Notes: generated from the sequence alone by a model not told the origin. Counted from the stretch's first letter, positions 1 to 10,094 are shown. The stretch is DNA of 64,000 nucleotides from Sphingobium arseniciresistens (GCA_029167225.1 JARFNK010000001.1:310001-374000); one strand, 5' to 3'. Numbers and translations: made by a program.

Positions 1-395
1 GCGCCGCGCAGCGTGGTGAATTCGACGTGCATGTCGATCAGGCAGCCCGGTTCGATGGGCGCACGGAACTTCGCGCCGTCGATGCCCATGAAATAGACGA
101 GCTTGCCCGATCCCGAGAGACCCAGCGATTCGACCGCCAGGATCCCCGCGCACTGCGCGATCGCCTCGACGATCAGCACGCCCGGCATGATCGGCCGTCC
201 GGGAAAATGCCCCTGGAAGAACGGCTCGTTCATGCTCACGGCCTTGACCGCGTGAATCGAGGTCTTGGGGACCATCGAGACCACGCGGTCAACCAGCAGG
301 AACGGGTAGCGGTGCGGCAACGCGGCCATGATCCCCCGGATATCCAGGGGACCAAGGGCCTGCGTTTCCGCGCCGGTCTCTACGCTGTCGCTCAT
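1..395 (-). CDS. fabZ: 3-hydroxyacyl-ACP dehydratase FabZ (3' end cut by window)
   Basis: Dehydrates 3-hydroxyacyl-ACP to trans-2-enoyl-ACP in type II fatty acid synthesis (cytosol). The visible protein starts [10 protein letters not shown], with the FabZ core [13 protein letters not shown] carrying the catalytic His, followed by [17 protein letters not shown], whose Glu is the second catalytic residue. The C-terminus lies beyond base 1, so only about 131 residues are seen. The ATG at 395 is 8 bases after the skp stop, so the two are co-transcribed. In enteric bacteria lpxD separates skp from fabZ; here it is absent. Identification is firm. Confidence 0.95.
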   Translation of the reverse strand, partial: MSDSVETGAETQALGPLDIRGIMAALPHRYPFLLVDRVVSMVPKTSIHAVKAVSMNEPFFQGHFPGRPIMPGVLIVEAIAQCAGILAVESLGLSGSGKLVYFMGIDGAKFRAPIEPGCLIDMHVEFTTLRG

Positions 396-403
396 CTGCC
401 CGA

Positions 404-1075
404 TCAGCGGCTGGTGGGCTTCTGGCCAGCGGCGGCCGGAGCGGCAGCGGCCGGAGCGGCGGCAGGCGCGGCAGCGCCCTGCTGCGCGCCGGGCTGCCAG
501 CCGGCCGGCGGCACGATGCCGACGCTGGGGACGAGCGTGTTCAGCTCAGCCGTGACCATCGTGGTGATGTCGACCGACGGGGCGTAGGAGATCGCGGCTT
601 CCGGCGAAACCACCAGGTCAACCTTGGCCTTGCCCATGGCGGCCTTCAGCGCGTCGTTGAGCTTGGCGGTGATCTGCTGCTCGACATAGGCGTTGGCGAG
701 GCCGAGCGGCTGGCCGAGCTGCTGCAGTTCCTGCTGGGCCTGCTGGCTGCGCTCCTGAAGCTGCTGATACTGGGTCTGCAGCGCCGGGGTCGGCTTGCCG
801 CCAGCCGCCTTCAGCGCGGCCTGCAGCGCGTCGCTCTTGGTCTTCAGTTCGGTGTCGAGCGCGGTCTTGCGCGCGTTGAAGCTGTCGATCGTGCCCTTGT
901 AGGTGGTGTTCATTTGACCGCGCGCGGTGCTGTATGCGGTGGTTTCCGCCACGGCGCGATCGAGGTTGACGACCGCGATGCCCAGCTTCGACTGGGCCGA
1001 AGCTGGCGCAGCAGCAAGCACGATGGCGGTCATGGGAGCCAGAGCAAGCGCAGCGGCCTTGAAAATCGTCTTCAT
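404..1075 (-). CDS. skp: OmpH/Skp-family periplasmic chaperone
   Basis: Periplasmic holdase for unfolded outer-membrane proteins on their way to BamA. 223 residues: signal peptide of about 28 residues ending PASAQ, then [13 protein letters not shown] and a long Gln/Leu/Ala coiled coil ([20 protein letters not shown]) typical of the Skp tentacles. The extra C-terminal tail of about 45 residues is rich in Ala, Pro and Gln. The ATG overlaps the bamA stop by one base (TGATG), suggesting translational coupling. The open frame continues far upstream inside bamA, but the signal peptide and overlap fix the start at 1075. Confidence 0.93.
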   Translation of the reverse strand: MKTIFKAAALALAPMTAIVLAAAPASAQSKLGIAVVNLDRAVAETTAYSTARGQMNTTYKGTIDSFNARKTALDTELKTKSDALQAALKAAGGKPTPALQTQYQQLQERSQQAQQELQQLGQPLGLANAYVEQQITAKLNDALKAAMGKAKVDLVVSPEAAISYAPSVDITTMVTAELNTLVPSVGIVPPAGWQPGAQQGAAAPAAAPAAAAPAAAGQKPTSR

Positions 1076-3756
1076 CAGAATTGAGTCCCTACGTTGAAAG
1101 TGATGAGCTTGGTGTCGTCGCCATATTCCTTGAGCAGAGCCTTGGCGATGTCGATGCGGAACGGACCGAAGGGCGAGTTCCAGTTGACGCCGAAACCGAC
1201 CGAAACGCGCGGCTTGAGCGAATCGCCGACATATTCCTCGATAAAGCCGCCGCCGCTGGAGGTGTAGCCGACGCCACATGTCGGGCTGAGCGGGTTCCCG
1301 GTCGCCCTCGTAGTCGGCAGCGTCGTATCGGTAGGTGTGCAGTAGCCAGCAAAATTTGTGGTGATCGGATCGCGCAGGCTGCCGACGGCACCGGCATCGA
1401 CGAACACCGAGGGCCGCAGACCCATTTCGCGAGCGCCCGAGCCGAGCGGGATCTCGACTTCCGCATGGGCCAGATAATACATCCGGCCACCAAGCGCATC
1501 GTCCACCACATTGTTTCGTCCGGTCGGAAGGACATAGGTGCCCGCCGTGTCGCCGGCCTGCAGAAAGGAGCGGCGCACACGCGGACCGATACCGCGAATG
1601 TCGAAGCCACGCAGCTGCGGCTCGCCCAGGTTGAAGCGATCGGTCAGCCGGACCTTGTCGATGATGTTGCCGGTCGTATCGTAGCGCGTGTTTTCCAGCG
1701 AGTGGATATACCCGCCCTCGCCCGACACGGTTAAGATGAAGCCGCTGCCGAAGAGGCGCCAGTGCTTGGAGGCGTTGAGGCGGGTGCGGACATATTTGAC
1801 GCTGCCGCCAAGACCGGCGAAATCCTGGCTGAGCGTGATAGACTCGCCGCGCGTCGGACGGATGCGGTTGTCGCGATCGTCGAAGATCAGCGAGTAGCCG
1901 ATCGAAGAGGTCGTGCGCTTGCCGATAGCGTCGCATAGATAGCGGCCAGCGAGCAGCGGGTCGCAACTGTCGTTGTCCGAATTGCCCAAAATATTGTCGT
2001 TATTGTTGTCGGTGTAGTAAGTGGCCTTGTTGAGCGTCACGTCATCGAAATTGAGGCCGTAGCGCAGCGCGAGCGATGCGAATTCGGTCAGCGGCACGCC
2101 GGCGCGGATCTGGAAGCCGGTGGTCGTCTGCTCGTAGGTCGTGTTGCGATCGTTATTGTTGATATAGTTGAAGCTGTTGAGGTCACGGCGGAAGATGTCG
2201 CCGCCCAGCGCGATATTCTTGTCCATCAGATAGGGTTCGGTAAAGCCCACCTCGACCGACTTGGAATAGCTGGAATAGTTGACGCTGGTCCGCAGTTCCT
2301 GGCCCTTGCCGCGGAAGTTGCGCTGCGTGATCGAGGCCGAGACGATGAAGCGCTCGAGGCTGGAGAAACCGGCCGAAAGCGACAGCTCGCCGGTCGACTT
2401 TTCCTGCACATTGGTTTCCAGCACGATGCGATCGGGCGCGGAACCGGGCTTCTGCTCGATATCCAGCTTTTCCTGGAAGAAGCCGAGCGAATTGATGCGG
2501 TCCTTGGAGCGCTTGACGCTGAAGCTGTTGAACGCATCGCCCTCGTTCAAACGGAACTCGCGGCGGACGACCTTGTCCTGCGTCAGCGTGTTGCCGTTGA
2601 TGTCGATCCGCTCGACATAGACGCGCGGCGCATTGGCGATGCGGAAGGTGATCCCCATGGTGAGATCATCCTTGTTCCGGTTGAAGTCCGGCTGGATGTC
2701 GGTGAAGGCATAGCCGAACAGGCCGGCCGTCTCGTTCAGCTGGTCGACGGTGTCCTCGACCTGCTTTGCGTTGTACCAGTTGCCCTTCTTCATCGGCAGC
2801 AGCTTGGTCAGGTTTTCGCCGCTGATGTCGCGAATATCGCTTTCGACCTTCACGTCGGAGAATTTGTAGCGCTGCCCCTCTTCCACCACATAGGTGATGA
2901 TGAAGTCCTGCTTGTTGGGCGTCAGTTCCGCCACGGCGGAGATCACGCGGAAATCGGCATAGCCGTTGGTCAGGTAGAACTGGCGCAGCTTCTGCTGGTC
3001 ATAGGCCAGACGATCTGGATCATAGCTGGTGCCCGAGGAGAACAGGCGGAACCAGCGCGACTGCTTGGTCGCCATTTCAGTGCGCAGCTCGCCATCGGAA
3101 AACTTGTCGTTGCCGATGATGTTGATCTGGCGGACCTTCGACTTGGGCCCTTCGGTGATTTCGAAGACGATGTCGACGCGGTTCTGGTCCAGCTGTACCA
3201 TCTTGGGCTCGACCGTGGCGCCGAAGCGGCCCTGGCGGCGATACAGCTCGATGATGCGGGCAACGTCGGCGCGGACCTTCGACCGGGTATAGATCTGGCG
3301 CGGGGAAAGCTTGATCTCCGGCCGGATCTTGTCTTCCTTCAGGCGCTTGTTGCCCTCAAGGACGATGCGGTTGATGACCGGATTTTCCTTGATCTGGATG
3401 ACGATGTTGCCGGTTTCCGCGCCGCTGATCTGCACGTCGGCGAACAGCTCCGTCTCGAACAGGTCGCGCAGCGCCTGGTCCAGCGTTTCGCGGGTGTAGG
3501 CGCTGCCCACGCGCAGCTTGGTGTAGGACAGGACGGTGTCCGCCTCCAGGCGCTGCGCACCATCGACCGACAGAGACTTGATGGTCGTCGCCACCGGCAC
3601 CGCGGCGGGCGGCGTTGCGGGGGCCGGCGTGGCGGCAGCAGGCGCCGGGCGCGTCTGGGCGAAGGCACCGGGCGCCATTACGCCGGTAAGGACGGTGCCG
3701 GCCAGCAACGCCGCGCAAAGCGGCCGGTGCAAAGTGCTGATCTTGGTCGCTGTCAC
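1075..3756 (-). CDS. bamA: Outer membrane protein assembly factor BamA
   Basis: Central Omp85 subunit of the BAM complex, inserting beta-barrel proteins into the outer membrane. About 893 residues: signal peptide ending GAFAQ, a Pro/Ala-rich linker, five POTRA repeats (first around IKSLSVDGAQRLEADTVL) and a 16-strand barrel ending in the usual aromatic signature NVGTQF. I place the start at the GTG at 3756, because an AGGTAGGA ribosome-binding sequence lies just upstream; an in-frame GTG at 3786 would add ten residues. It lies between rseP and skp in the conserved envelope operon and overlaps skp by one base. Confidence 0.95.
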   Translation of the reverse strand: MTATKISTLHRPLCAALLAGTVLTGVMAPGAFAQTRPAPAAATPAPATPPAAVPVATTIKSLSVDGAQRLEADTVLSYTKLRVGSAYTRETLDQALRDLFETELFADVQISGAETGNIVIQIKENPVINRIVLEGNKRLKEDKIRPEIKLSPRQIYTRSKVRADVARIIELYRRQGRFGATVEPKMVQLDQNRVDIVFEITEGPKSKVRQINIIGNDKFSDGELRTEMATKQSRWFRLFSSGTSYDPDRLAYDQQKLRQFYLTNGYADFRVISAVAELTPNKQDFIITYVVEEGQRYKFSDVKVESDIRDISGENLTKLLPMKKGNWYNAKQVEDTVDQLNETAGLFGYAFTDIQPDFNRNKDDLTMGITFRIANAPRVYVERIDINGNTLTQDKVVRREFRLNEGDAFNSFSVKRSKDRINSLGFFQEKLDIEQKPGSAPDRIVLETNVQEKSTGELSLSAGFSSLERFIVSASITQRNFRGKGQELRTSVNYSSYSKSVEVGFTEPYLMDKNIALGGDIFRRDLNSFNYINNNDRNTTYEQTTTGFQIRAGVPLTEFASLALRYGLNFDDVTLNKATYYTDNNNDNILGNSDNDSCDPLLAGRYLCDAIGKRTTSSIGYSLIFDDRDNRIRPTRGESITLSQDFAGLGGSVKYVRTRLNASKHWRLFGSGFILTVSGEGGYIHSLENTRYDTTGNIIDKVRLTDRFNLGEPQLRGFDIRGIGPRVRRSFLQAGDTAGTYVLPTGRNNVVDDALGGRMYYLAHAEVEIPLGSGAREMGLRPSVFVDAGAVGSLRDPITTNFAGYCTPTDTTLPTTRATGNPLSPTCGVGYTSSGGGFIEEYVGDSLKPRVSVGFGVNWNSPFGPFRIDIAKALLKEYGDDTKLITFNVGTQF

Positions 3757-3855
3757 CCGAAGTCCTACCTTTTCGAAATATTCCACGCGATGTCCCGGAA
3801 ACCGTCCGGGCGCCGCAACACTGCGCGCACGCCCGCTGTCCCTGCCCGAACCGGC

Positions 3856-4989
3856 TCAGCCGATCAAGCCGGAGAGCTTCTTCCAGAGCCCGAAAGACGA
3901 CAAATCATTGAATGTCACCAGCACCATCACCGTCAGCAGCACCGCAAGGCCCGAACGATAGGCCCATTCCTGCACCTTCGCGCTGACCGGGCGGCGCTGG
4001 ACCCCCTCGATCGCGTAGAAGAGCAGGTGGCCGCCATCCAGCATAGGGATTGGCAACAGGTTGATGAACCCCAAGTTAATCGAGATGATCGCCATGAAGC
4101 TGAGGAAGCCCTCCAGCCCGATCATCATCGCCTGGCCGGAGATGTCGGCGATCTTGAGCGGCCCGCCCATTTCCTTCACCGAACGGCGGCCGGTGATGAT
4201 CTGGCCCAGCCCGTCCAGCGCCGAGGTAAAGAACTGCCCGGTGCGCTTGACGCCGATGACGGGGATTTCCCACAGCGCGACCTCGCGCGTGGTCAGCGGG
4301 CCGGAGCCTACGCCGAGCTGGCCGAGCCGATAGACATTGCCGAAGCGGTCCTTCTCTTCCCGCGTGCCGGCCGTCACCGTCATGTCGATCTGCTGCCCGC
4401 CGCGGGTCACCAGATATTCCAGCGGCTCGCCGGGGCGCAGCGCGACGATGCTGGAGATATCGCGGAAGCTGTCGATCTCACGTCCCATGATCCGGTCGAT
4501 CCGGTCGCCCACCTTGAGCCCGGCCGCCTGCGCGGCGGAGCCTGGCATCACGATGCCGACGACCGGCGGACTTTCGCGCTCGCCATAGGCATAGGCAAGG
4601 CCACCAAGCATCAGGATGGCAAACAGGAAGTTGATGAGCGGCCCGGCCGCGACGATCGCCGCACGCTGCCACACGGGCTTTGCGGGGAAGCATCTGTTGC
4701 GCTCGGCCGCCGGCATGGAGAGCCATGCGGGGTCGGTCTGGCTGGCGGCGTTCATGTCGCCCTTGAAGCGCACATAGCCGCCCAGCGGCAGCATGGCGAT
4801 GCGCCAGCGGGTGCCGCCCTTGTCGACCCAGGCGAACAGTTCCTTGCCGAATCCGATGGAAAAGGCTTCCGCATGCACGCCGCACCAGCGGCCGACGAGA
4901 TAGTGCCCCATCTCATGCACGAAGACGAGCGGGCCGATGACCGCGACAAAGGCGAGAACGGTCAGGAAGAACCCTGGATTTTCGATCAA
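3856..4989 (-). CDS. rseP: Site-2 intramembrane zinc metalloprotease RseP
   Basis: Cleaves transmembrane substrates such as anti-sigma factors and signal-peptide remnants in the inner membrane. 377 residues: the first membrane segment carries the zinc motif VFVHEMGHYLVG (HExxH), a central PDZ domain spans about 120-210 (MPGSAAQAAGLKVGDRI), and near the C-terminus NLLPIPMLDGGHLL supplies the third ligand (LDG motif). The start is a TTG at 4989, giving a four-base TTGA overlap with the dxr stop; no nearby ATG would keep the first membrane helix. Translational coupling to dxr is likely. Confidence 0.95.
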   Translation of the reverse strand: MIENPGFFLTVLAFVAVIGPLVFVHEMGHYLVGRWCGVHAEAFSIGFGKELFAWVDKGGTRWRIAMLPLGGYVRFKGDMNAASQTDPAWLSMPAAERNRCFPAKPVWQRAAIVAAGPLINFLFAILMLGGLAYAYGERESPPVVGIVMPGSAAQAAGLKVGDRIDRIMGREIDSFRDISSIVALRPGEPLEYLVTRGGQQIDMTVTAGTREEKDRFGNVYRLGQLGVGSGPLTTREVALWEIPVIGVKRTGQFFTSALDGLGQIITGRRSVKEMGGPLKIADISGQAMMIGLEGFLSFMAIISINLGFINLLPIPMLDGGHLLFYAIEGVQRRPVSAKVQEWAYRSGLAVLLTVMVLVTFNDLSSFGLWKKLSGLIG

Positions 4990-6146
4990 ACCTGCACTCT
5001 TTCCAGTATCTGTCCGGCGACGGCGCGGGCTGCGCGATCCACCGCCAGGATATCCTCGATCCCCTTGGGCGTCTCCGCGCCCTGACGGTGCAGGGTTTCC
5101 TCCACAATCGTGGCGATTTCAAGGAAGCTGATTTTATGCTGCAGAAAAGCGGCAACCGCCACTTCATTCGCGGCATTGAGGATAGCCGGCGCGGTGCCGC
5201 CGGCGGTCGCCGCAGCGCGGGCGAGGCGAAGCGCCGGGAAGCGTTCCGGGTCGGGCGCCTCGAAATCCAGGCGACCGATCTTGCCAAGGTCGAGCGGCGT
5301 ACAGGGCGTCGCCATCCGCTCCGGCCAAGCAAGGGCATGAGCGATGGGAATGCGCATGTCCGGGCTGCCGAGCTGGGCCAATGTCGACTGGTCGCGAAAC
5401 TCCACCATCGAATGGACGACGGACTGCGGATGAACGAGGATCGCGATGCGGTCGAGACCGACAGGGAACAGGTGCGCCGCCTCGATCAGTTCCAGCCCCT
5501 TGTTCATCATCGTCGCGCTGTCGACGCTGATCTTGGCGCCCATCGACCAGTTGGGATGGCGCACGGCCTGAGCCGGCGTGATCGCCCGCATCTCCTCGTG
5601 CGAGAAGGTGCGGAACGGGCCGCCGCTGGCCGTCAGCGTGATCTTGCTGACTTCGGCGAGGCGTCCACCGGCAAGGCACTGGAAGATCGCATTATGCTCG
5701 CTGTCGACCGGCAGCAGGGTCGCGCCGGAGGCCCGCGCCGCGTCCATCATCAGCGCACCGGCAGACACCAACGATTCCTTGTTGGCGAGCGCCACGGTGC
5801 GGCCGCTTTCCAGCGCCGCGAGCGTCGGCTCAAGTCCCGCGCAGCCGACGATGGAGGCCATAGTCCAGTCCGCGTCCAGCCGCGCGGCATCGACCAGCGC
5901 CTGTGGCCCTGCCGCTGCTTCAATGCCGCTGCCGGCGAGGGCGGCCTTCAGATCGGCATAGAGTTCCGGCCGGGCGATCACCGCGACCTCCGCCCGGTGG
6001 GTGCGAGCGGCGGCAGCCAGCGCGGCCACGTCGCCATGGGCGGTGAGCGCGACCACTTCATAAGCGCCGGCATCACGCCCGATCAGGTCCAGCGTCGAAC
6101 TGCCGACCGATCCGGTCGCGCCAAAAATCGAAACGCGGCGGGTCAT
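4986..6146 (-). CDS. dxr: 1-deoxy-D-xylulose 5-phosphate reductoisomerase
   Basis: Converts DXP to 2-C-methyl-D-erythritol 4-phosphate with NADPH, the committed step of the MEP isoprenoid pathway. 386 residues, the normal length. Visible motifs: N-terminal Rossmann loop FGATGSVGSSTLDLI, NKESLVSAG, metal and substrate residues in LPVDSEHNAIFQ, the flexible-loop region TASGGPFR, and VDSATMMNKGLELIEA. With uppS and cdsA upstream, the operon joins isoprenoid precursor, undecaprenyl carrier and phospholipid synthesis. The start ATG follows cdsA by about 34 bases; the end overlaps rseP. Confidence 0.97.
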   Translation of the reverse strand: MTRRVSIFGATGSVGSSTLDLIGRDAGAYEVVALTAHGDVAALAAAARTHRAEVAVIARPELYADLKAALAGSGIEAAAGPQALVDAARLDADWTMASIVGCAGLEPTLAALESGRTVALANKESLVSAGALMMDAARASGATLLPVDSEHNAIFQCLAGGRLAEVSKITLTASGGPFRTFSHEEMRAITPAQAVRHPNWSMGAKISVDSATMMNKGLELIEAAHLFPVGLDRIAILVHPQSVVHSMVEFRDQSTLAQLGSPDMRIPIAHALAWPERMATPCTPLDLGKIGRLDFEAPDPERFPALRLARAAATAGGTAPAILNAANEVAVAAFLQHKISFLEIATIVEETLHRQGAETPKGIEDILAVDRAARAVAGQILERVQV

Positions 6147-6180
6147 GCCCTCTCCTCCGGCACAAGAATGGCCCCCGCCA

Positions 6181-6969
6181 TCACAGCAGTCCCGGCATGG
6201 CGACCAGCAGCGCGGCGAGCGGCGCCACCGCGACCACGCCGTCCAGCCTGTCCATCACCCCGCCATGGCCGGGGAGCAGCGTGCCGCTATCCTTCACGCC
6301 GGCACGGCGCTTGAGGAAACTTTCGAACAGGTCGCCGCCCTGCGCCGCGACCGCCAATATGCCGCTGGCTGCCGCAAGCCGCAGCGGCAGGCCGGCCAGC
6401 GCATGAAGCAAGAAGCCGAAGGCCAGCGCCGCGCAGACGCCGCCCCCCAGCCCCGACCATGTCTTCGACGGGCTGATGCGCGGCGCCAGCCTTGGCCCGC
6501 CAATGACGCGCCCGGCAAAATAGGCGCCGATGTCGGTCGCCCACACAAGGCCCAGCGCCCACAGCGCGATCAGCAGCCCGGCGCTCGCCGAGGGCTGCCC
6601 CCGCAGCACCAGCAGCGCCAGTACCGGCACGCAGACATAGATGGTGCCCACGGCAATCAGGGAGGATCGCGTGGCAACGGTGGTGAACAGGAACGCTCCC
6701 AGCAGCAGTCCCAACGCCAGGAAAGACGGCCCCGCCGCCCAAGGCGACATGATCGCGAGCGGCACGGAGACCGCAAACATCGAAAGCTGCTTCTGCCGAG
6801 CATTGGCGCCCATCAAATCAGCCCACTCGCCCTGCATCAGCACGCCGGCAGCCGACACCAGCACCCAGAACATGGCGCCGCCGACCAGCAGCGCGCCCAC
6901 CGCGATGCAGATCAGCGCCAGTCCAACAATCGTGCGGGTCCGCAATTCACTGCTCACTGGATTGCTCAC
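6181..6969 (-). CDS. cdsA: Phosphatidate cytidylyltransferase
   Basis: Makes CDP-diacylglycerol from phosphatidate and CTP in the inner membrane; the product feeds pssA at 11.5 kb. 262 residues with about seven hydrophobic segments. The C-terminal half carries the family signature: FLKRRAGVKDSGTLLPGHGG followed by VMDRLD. SPSKTWSGLGGG lies earlier. The chosen start is a GTG at 6969, 19 bases after the uppS stop; a second in-frame GTG four codons on is possible. Confidence 0.95.
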   Translation of the reverse strand: MSNPVSSELRTRTIVGLALICIAVGALLVGGAMFWVLVSAAGVLMQGEWADLMGANARQKQLSMFAVSVPLAIMSPWAAGPSFLALGLLLGAFLFTTVATRSSLIAVGTIYVCVPVLALLVLRGQPSASAGLLIALWALGLVWATDIGAYFAGRVIGGPRLAPRISPSKTWSGLGGGVCAALAFGFLLHALAGLPLRLAAASGILAVAAQGGDLFESFLKRRAGVKDSGTLLPGHGGVMDRLDGVVAVAPLAALLVAMPGLL

Positions 6970-6988
6970 TGGGGCCCGTCACTCGCAA

Positions 6989-7729
6989 TCACAACCCGCC
7001 ATAGCGCCGGTCCCGCCCCTTGAAGGCGGCAAGCGCCTCGGCGAGGGCGGCGGCATCGAAATCCGGCCAGAGACGGTCGGTAAAATAAAGTTCGGCATAG
7101 GCCGCCTGCCAGAGCAGGAAATTGCTGAGCCGCTGCTCGCCGGAGGTGCGGATGAGCAGGTCGAGCGGCGGCAGGTCGGCGGTGTCGAGCTCCGCGTCGA
7201 TCGCGGTCACGTCGATGTCCGCCGGCGCGATCTCGCCATTGGCGACACGGGCGGCGACGGCACGCACCGCGCGTACCATCTCGTCCTGCGCGCCATAGTT
7301 GAGCGCGATCGCCAGCGTAGCGCCGCTATTGCCCGCCGTGCGCGCGATCGCGCCATCGATCAACGCAACGAGGGACGGCTCAAGCGCGCGATAATTGCCG
7401 ATCACCTTCAGGCGGACATTGTTCGCGTCGAACTCGTCGATGTCGGACTGAATGAAGCGGCGCAGCAACCCCATCAGGTCCATGACCTCCGATTCCGGCC
7501 GCTTCCAGTTCTCCGACGAGAAAGCATAGAGCGTCAGGCACTCGACACCCATCTGCCGCGCAGAACGGCTGATGGCGCGGACGGCATCCACGCCAGCCTT
7601 GTGCCCGGCGATGCGCGGCAGGAACCTGCGCTTCGCCCAGCGGCCATTTCCATCCATGATGATGGCGACATGGCGTGCGCCATGCTCAGCCGCATGCTGG
7701 GGATATTCAGTCTGTGCCTGGGTCGCCAC
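6989..7729 (-). CDS. uppS: Undecaprenyl diphosphate synthase (di-trans,poly-cis type)
   Basis: Condenses isopentenyl diphosphate onto farnesyl diphosphate to make the C55 lipid carrier for peptidoglycan and surface glycans. 246 residues. Motifs: HVAIIMDGNGRWAKRR (catalytic Asp, GNGRWA), YAFSSENWKRP, NYGAQDEMV, and the C-terminal DLLIRTSGEQRLSNFLLW plus ELYFTDRLWPDF. The start is GTG at 7729. It sits between frr (26 bases upstream) and cdsA in the conserved operon. Confidence 0.96.
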   Translation of the reverse strand: MATQAQTEYPQHAAEHGARHVAIIMDGNGRWAKRRFLPRIAGHKAGVDAVRAISRSARQMGVECLTLYAFSSENWKRPESEVMDLMGLLRRFIQSDIDEFDANNVRLKVIGNYRALEPSLVALIDGAIARTAGNSGATLAIALNYGAQDEMVRAVRAVAARVANGEIAPADIDVTAIDAELDTADLPPLDLLIRTSGEQRLSNFLLWQAAYAELYFTDRLWPDFDAAALAEALAAFKGRDRRYGGL

Positions 7730-7755
7730 GACGGATTTATGCGCAGATTTCAGCC

Positions 7756-8313
7756 TTATTGGCCAAGGATTTCTTTTTCCTTCGCCGCAGCCGCCGCATC
7801 GATCTCCGCAATGGTGGCGTCGGTGATCTTCTGCACCTCGGTTTCCTTGCGCTTGCGCTCGTCTTCGCTGATCTCGCCCTTCTTCTCGTCCGCCTTCAGG
7901 CTGTCCATGCCATCACGGCGCACGTTGCGCGCGGCGATGCGGGCGCTCTCGGCATATTTGCTGGCGAGCTTGGCCAGTTCCTTGCGGCGTTCCTCGGTCA
8001 GATCCGGGATCGGCAGGCGCAGGTTCTGTCCATCGACGATGGGGTTGAGGCCAAGGCCGGCGGAGCGAATCGCCTTGTCGGCCGGGCCGACATTGCTCTT
8101 GTCCCACACCTGAACCGACAGCATCCGCGGTTCCGGTGCGGAGACCGTCGCGATCTGGTTCAGCGGCATGTGTGCACCGTAGACCTCGACCGTCACCGGA
8201 TCGAGCAGGGTGGTGTTGGCACGGCCGGTGCGCAGGCCGCCAAGGTCGCCCTTGAGCGATTCGACGGCGCCCGCCATGCGGCGCTCGATATCCGCCTTGT
8301 CATATTGCGCCAT
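7756..8313 (-). CDS. frr: Ribosome recycling factor
   Basis: With EF-G, splits post-termination ribosomes. The ATG at 8313 gives 185 residues, exactly the family length ([20 protein letters not shown]...). Family-typical stretches: [17 protein letters not shown], the [20 protein letters not shown] region, and the C-terminal [16 protein letters not shown] longer upstream frame starting at 8376 is rejected because it overlaps pyrH, which begins the expected tetrad rpsB-tsf-pyrH-frr; pyrH ends only 4 bases upstream. Confidence 0.97.
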   Translation of the reverse strand: MAQYDKADIERRMAGAVESLKGDLGGLRTGRANTTLLDPVTVEVYGAHMPLNQIATVSAPEPRMLSVQVWDKSNVGPADKAIRSAGLGLNPIVDGQNLRLPIPDLTEERRKELAKLASKYAESARIAARNVRRDGMDSLKADEKKGEISEDERKRKETEVQKITDATIAEIDAAAAAKEKEILGQ

Positions 8314-8317
8314 GGTC

Positions 8318-9043
8318 TTAGCTCTCCTGACTTTGAACGATCGTCGCGGTGCCTTCGCCCGAGAGGACGCGGGCAAGGTTGCCGGTCTCGCGGATGTTGA
8401 AGACGACGATGGGAATATTGTTGTCGCGGCACAGGGCGATGGCGCTGGCGTCCATCACCTTCAGATTGTCGCTGAGCACGCGGTCGAAGCTGACGGCCTC
8501 GTAACGGGTCGCGGTCGGCACCTTCTTGGGGTCGGCATCATAGACGCCATCGACGCTGGTGCCTTTGAAGATCGCATCGCAGTTCATCTCGGCCGCGCGC
8601 AGCGCCGCGGTGGTGTCCGTGGTGAAGAACGGGTTGCCTGTGCCGGCGGCGAAAATGACGATCCGGCCCTTCTCCATGTGCCGCATCGCGCGGCGGCGGA
8701 TATAGGGTTCGCAGACCGATGCCATGGGAATGGCGGACTGGACGCGGGTGTCCTTGCCGATGCGCTCCAGCGCGTTCTGCACGGCGAGCGCGTTCATCAC
8801 GGTGGCCAGCATGCCCATATAATCCGCGCTGGTCCGGTCGAAGCCCTTGGCCGCGCCGGCAAGCCCGCGGAAGATGTTGCCGCCGCCCACGACGACGCAG
8901 ATCTCGAAGCCGGCATCGGTGGCCGCGGCGATCTCGCTCGCGACGCGATCGACAGTGTCGGGATCGATACCGAACTGTCCAGGCCCCATCAGCACCTCGC
9001 CCGAAAGTTTGAAGAGGATGCGTTTGAAGGGTGGCCGGATCAT
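8318..9043 (-). CDS. pyrH: Uridylate kinase
   Basis: Phosphorylates UMP to UDP; the bacterial enzyme is a hexamer of the amino-acid-kinase fold, unrelated to eukaryotic UMP kinases. 241 residues, standard length. Seen: [14 protein letters not shown] (N-terminal phosphate loop), [11 protein letters not shown], the [19 protein letters not shown] segment, and C-terminal [20 protein letters not shown]. The ATG at 9043 follows two strong hairpins downstream of tsf, so pyrH-frr expression may be set partly independently of rpsB-tsf. Confidence 0.97.
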   Translation of the reverse strand: MIRPPFKRILFKLSGEVLMGPGQFGIDPDTVDRVASEIAAATDAGFEICVVVGGGNIFRGLAGAAKGFDRTSADYMGMLATVMNALAVQNALERIGKDTRVQSAIPMASVCEPYIRRRAMRHMEKGRIVIFAAGTGNPFFTTDTTAALRAAEMNCDAIFKGTSVDGVYDADPKKVPTATRYEAVSFDRVLSDNLKVMDASAIALCRDNNIPIVVFNIRETGNLARVLSGEGTATIVQSQES

Positions 9044-9073
9044 GCGGGCGGGGTTCCATCTGCTGGCAAGGAA

Positions 9074-9155
9074 ATGGCGCGCACCTTAGGCAGTGCGCGC
9101 CATGATGTGAAGCCGGGTTTTTGCCCGATTTCGTTCCCCGCCACGGGCGGGGAAC
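9074..9155 (-). terminator. Two strong hairpins between tsf and pyrH
   Basis: Two perfect stems fill this gap. The first after tsf is GTTCCCCGCC (9133-9142) pairing with 9146-9155 around a 3-base loop. The second pairs ATGGCGCGCAC (9074-9084) with 9093-9103. Neither has a clear U-tract on the minus strand, so they may be attenuators, processing sites or mRNA stabilisers rather than full terminators. Confidence 0.6.
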
Positions 9156-9164
9156 AGGTGTAGA

Positions 9165-10094
9165 TCAGGCGACGCCTGCGGCTGCCGCGACTTCCGCCGC
9201 GAAGTCGCTGACTTCCTTCTCGATGCCTTCGCCCAGCTGGAAGCGGGCATAGCCCTTCAGCGTGATCGACTTGCCGGCATCCTTCGCTGCCTTCGCGACG
9301 ACGTCCGCGACCGGGGTCTTGTTGTCCATCACGAACAGCTGGCTGAGCAGCGCGTTTTCCTTGGCGAACTTGGCCACGGCGCCATCGACCATCTTCGCGA
9401 CGATCTCGGCGGGCTTGCCCGATTCGGCAGCCTTTTCAGCGGCGATGGCGCGCTCGCGCTCCAGCAGGGCCGGATCGATGTCCGCAGCGGCCAGCGCCAG
9501 CGGGAAGGCAGCAGCGATGTGCATCGCGATCTGCTTGCCCAGCGGCTCCAGCACGTCGGCGCCGGCATCACCCTCAAGCGCGACGAGCACGCCGATCTTG
9601 CCCAGGCCCGGAGCGGCAGCGTTGTGGACATAAGGCACGACCACGCCTTCGCTGACCGAAAGCTGCGCAACGCGGCGCAGGGTCTGGTTCTCACCGATGG
9701 TCGCGATGTTGGCGACCAGCTTCTCCGCCACGGTGCCGCCCGAAGGATAGGCCTGGCTGCCCAGCGCTTCGGCTTCGGTCACGCCGGACGTCAGCGCGAT
9801 GTCGGCGACGGTGCGGACGAAATCCTGGAACTGGTCGTTCTTGGCGACGAAGTCGGTCTCGCTGTTGACTTCAACGGCAACGCCCTTGGTGCCGGAAACG
9901 GCCACGCCGACCAGGCCTTCAGCGGCGGTGCGGCTGGACTTCTTCTGCGCGGCGGCAAGGCCCTTGGCACGCAGCCAGTCGGTTGCTGCTTCGATGTCGC
10001 CGCCCGCTTCGGTCAGCGCCTTCTTGCAATCCATCATGCCGGCGCCCGAACGGTCGCGCAGTTCCTTGACGGCGGCAGCGGTAATCTCGGCCAT
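9165..10094 (-). CDS. tsf: Elongation factor Ts
   Basis: Guanine-nucleotide exchange factor for EF-Tu. 309 residues. Signatures: N-terminal [33 protein letters not shown], and [14 protein letters not shown], whose Thr-Asp-Phe-Val contacts EF-Tu. The start ATG at 10094 has an AGGAG ribosome-binding site. It follows rpsB after 159 bases containing two hairpins, as in most bacteria where rpsB and tsf are partially uncoupled. Confidence 0.97.
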   Translation of the reverse strand: MAEITAAAVKELRDRSGAGMMDCKKALTEAGGDIEAATDWLRAKGLAAAQKKSSRTAAEGLVGVAVSGTKGVAVEVNSETDFVAKNDQFQDFVRTVADIALTSGVTEAEALGSQAYPSGGTVAEKLVANIATIGENQTLRRVAQLSVSEGVVVPYVHNAAAPGLGKIGVLVALEGDAGADVLEPLGKQIAMHIAAAFPLALAAADIDPALLERERAIAAEKAAESGKPAEIVAKMVDGAVAKFAKENALLSQLFVMDNKTPVADVVAKAAKDAGKSITLKGYARFQLGEGIEKEVSDFAAEVAAAAGVA

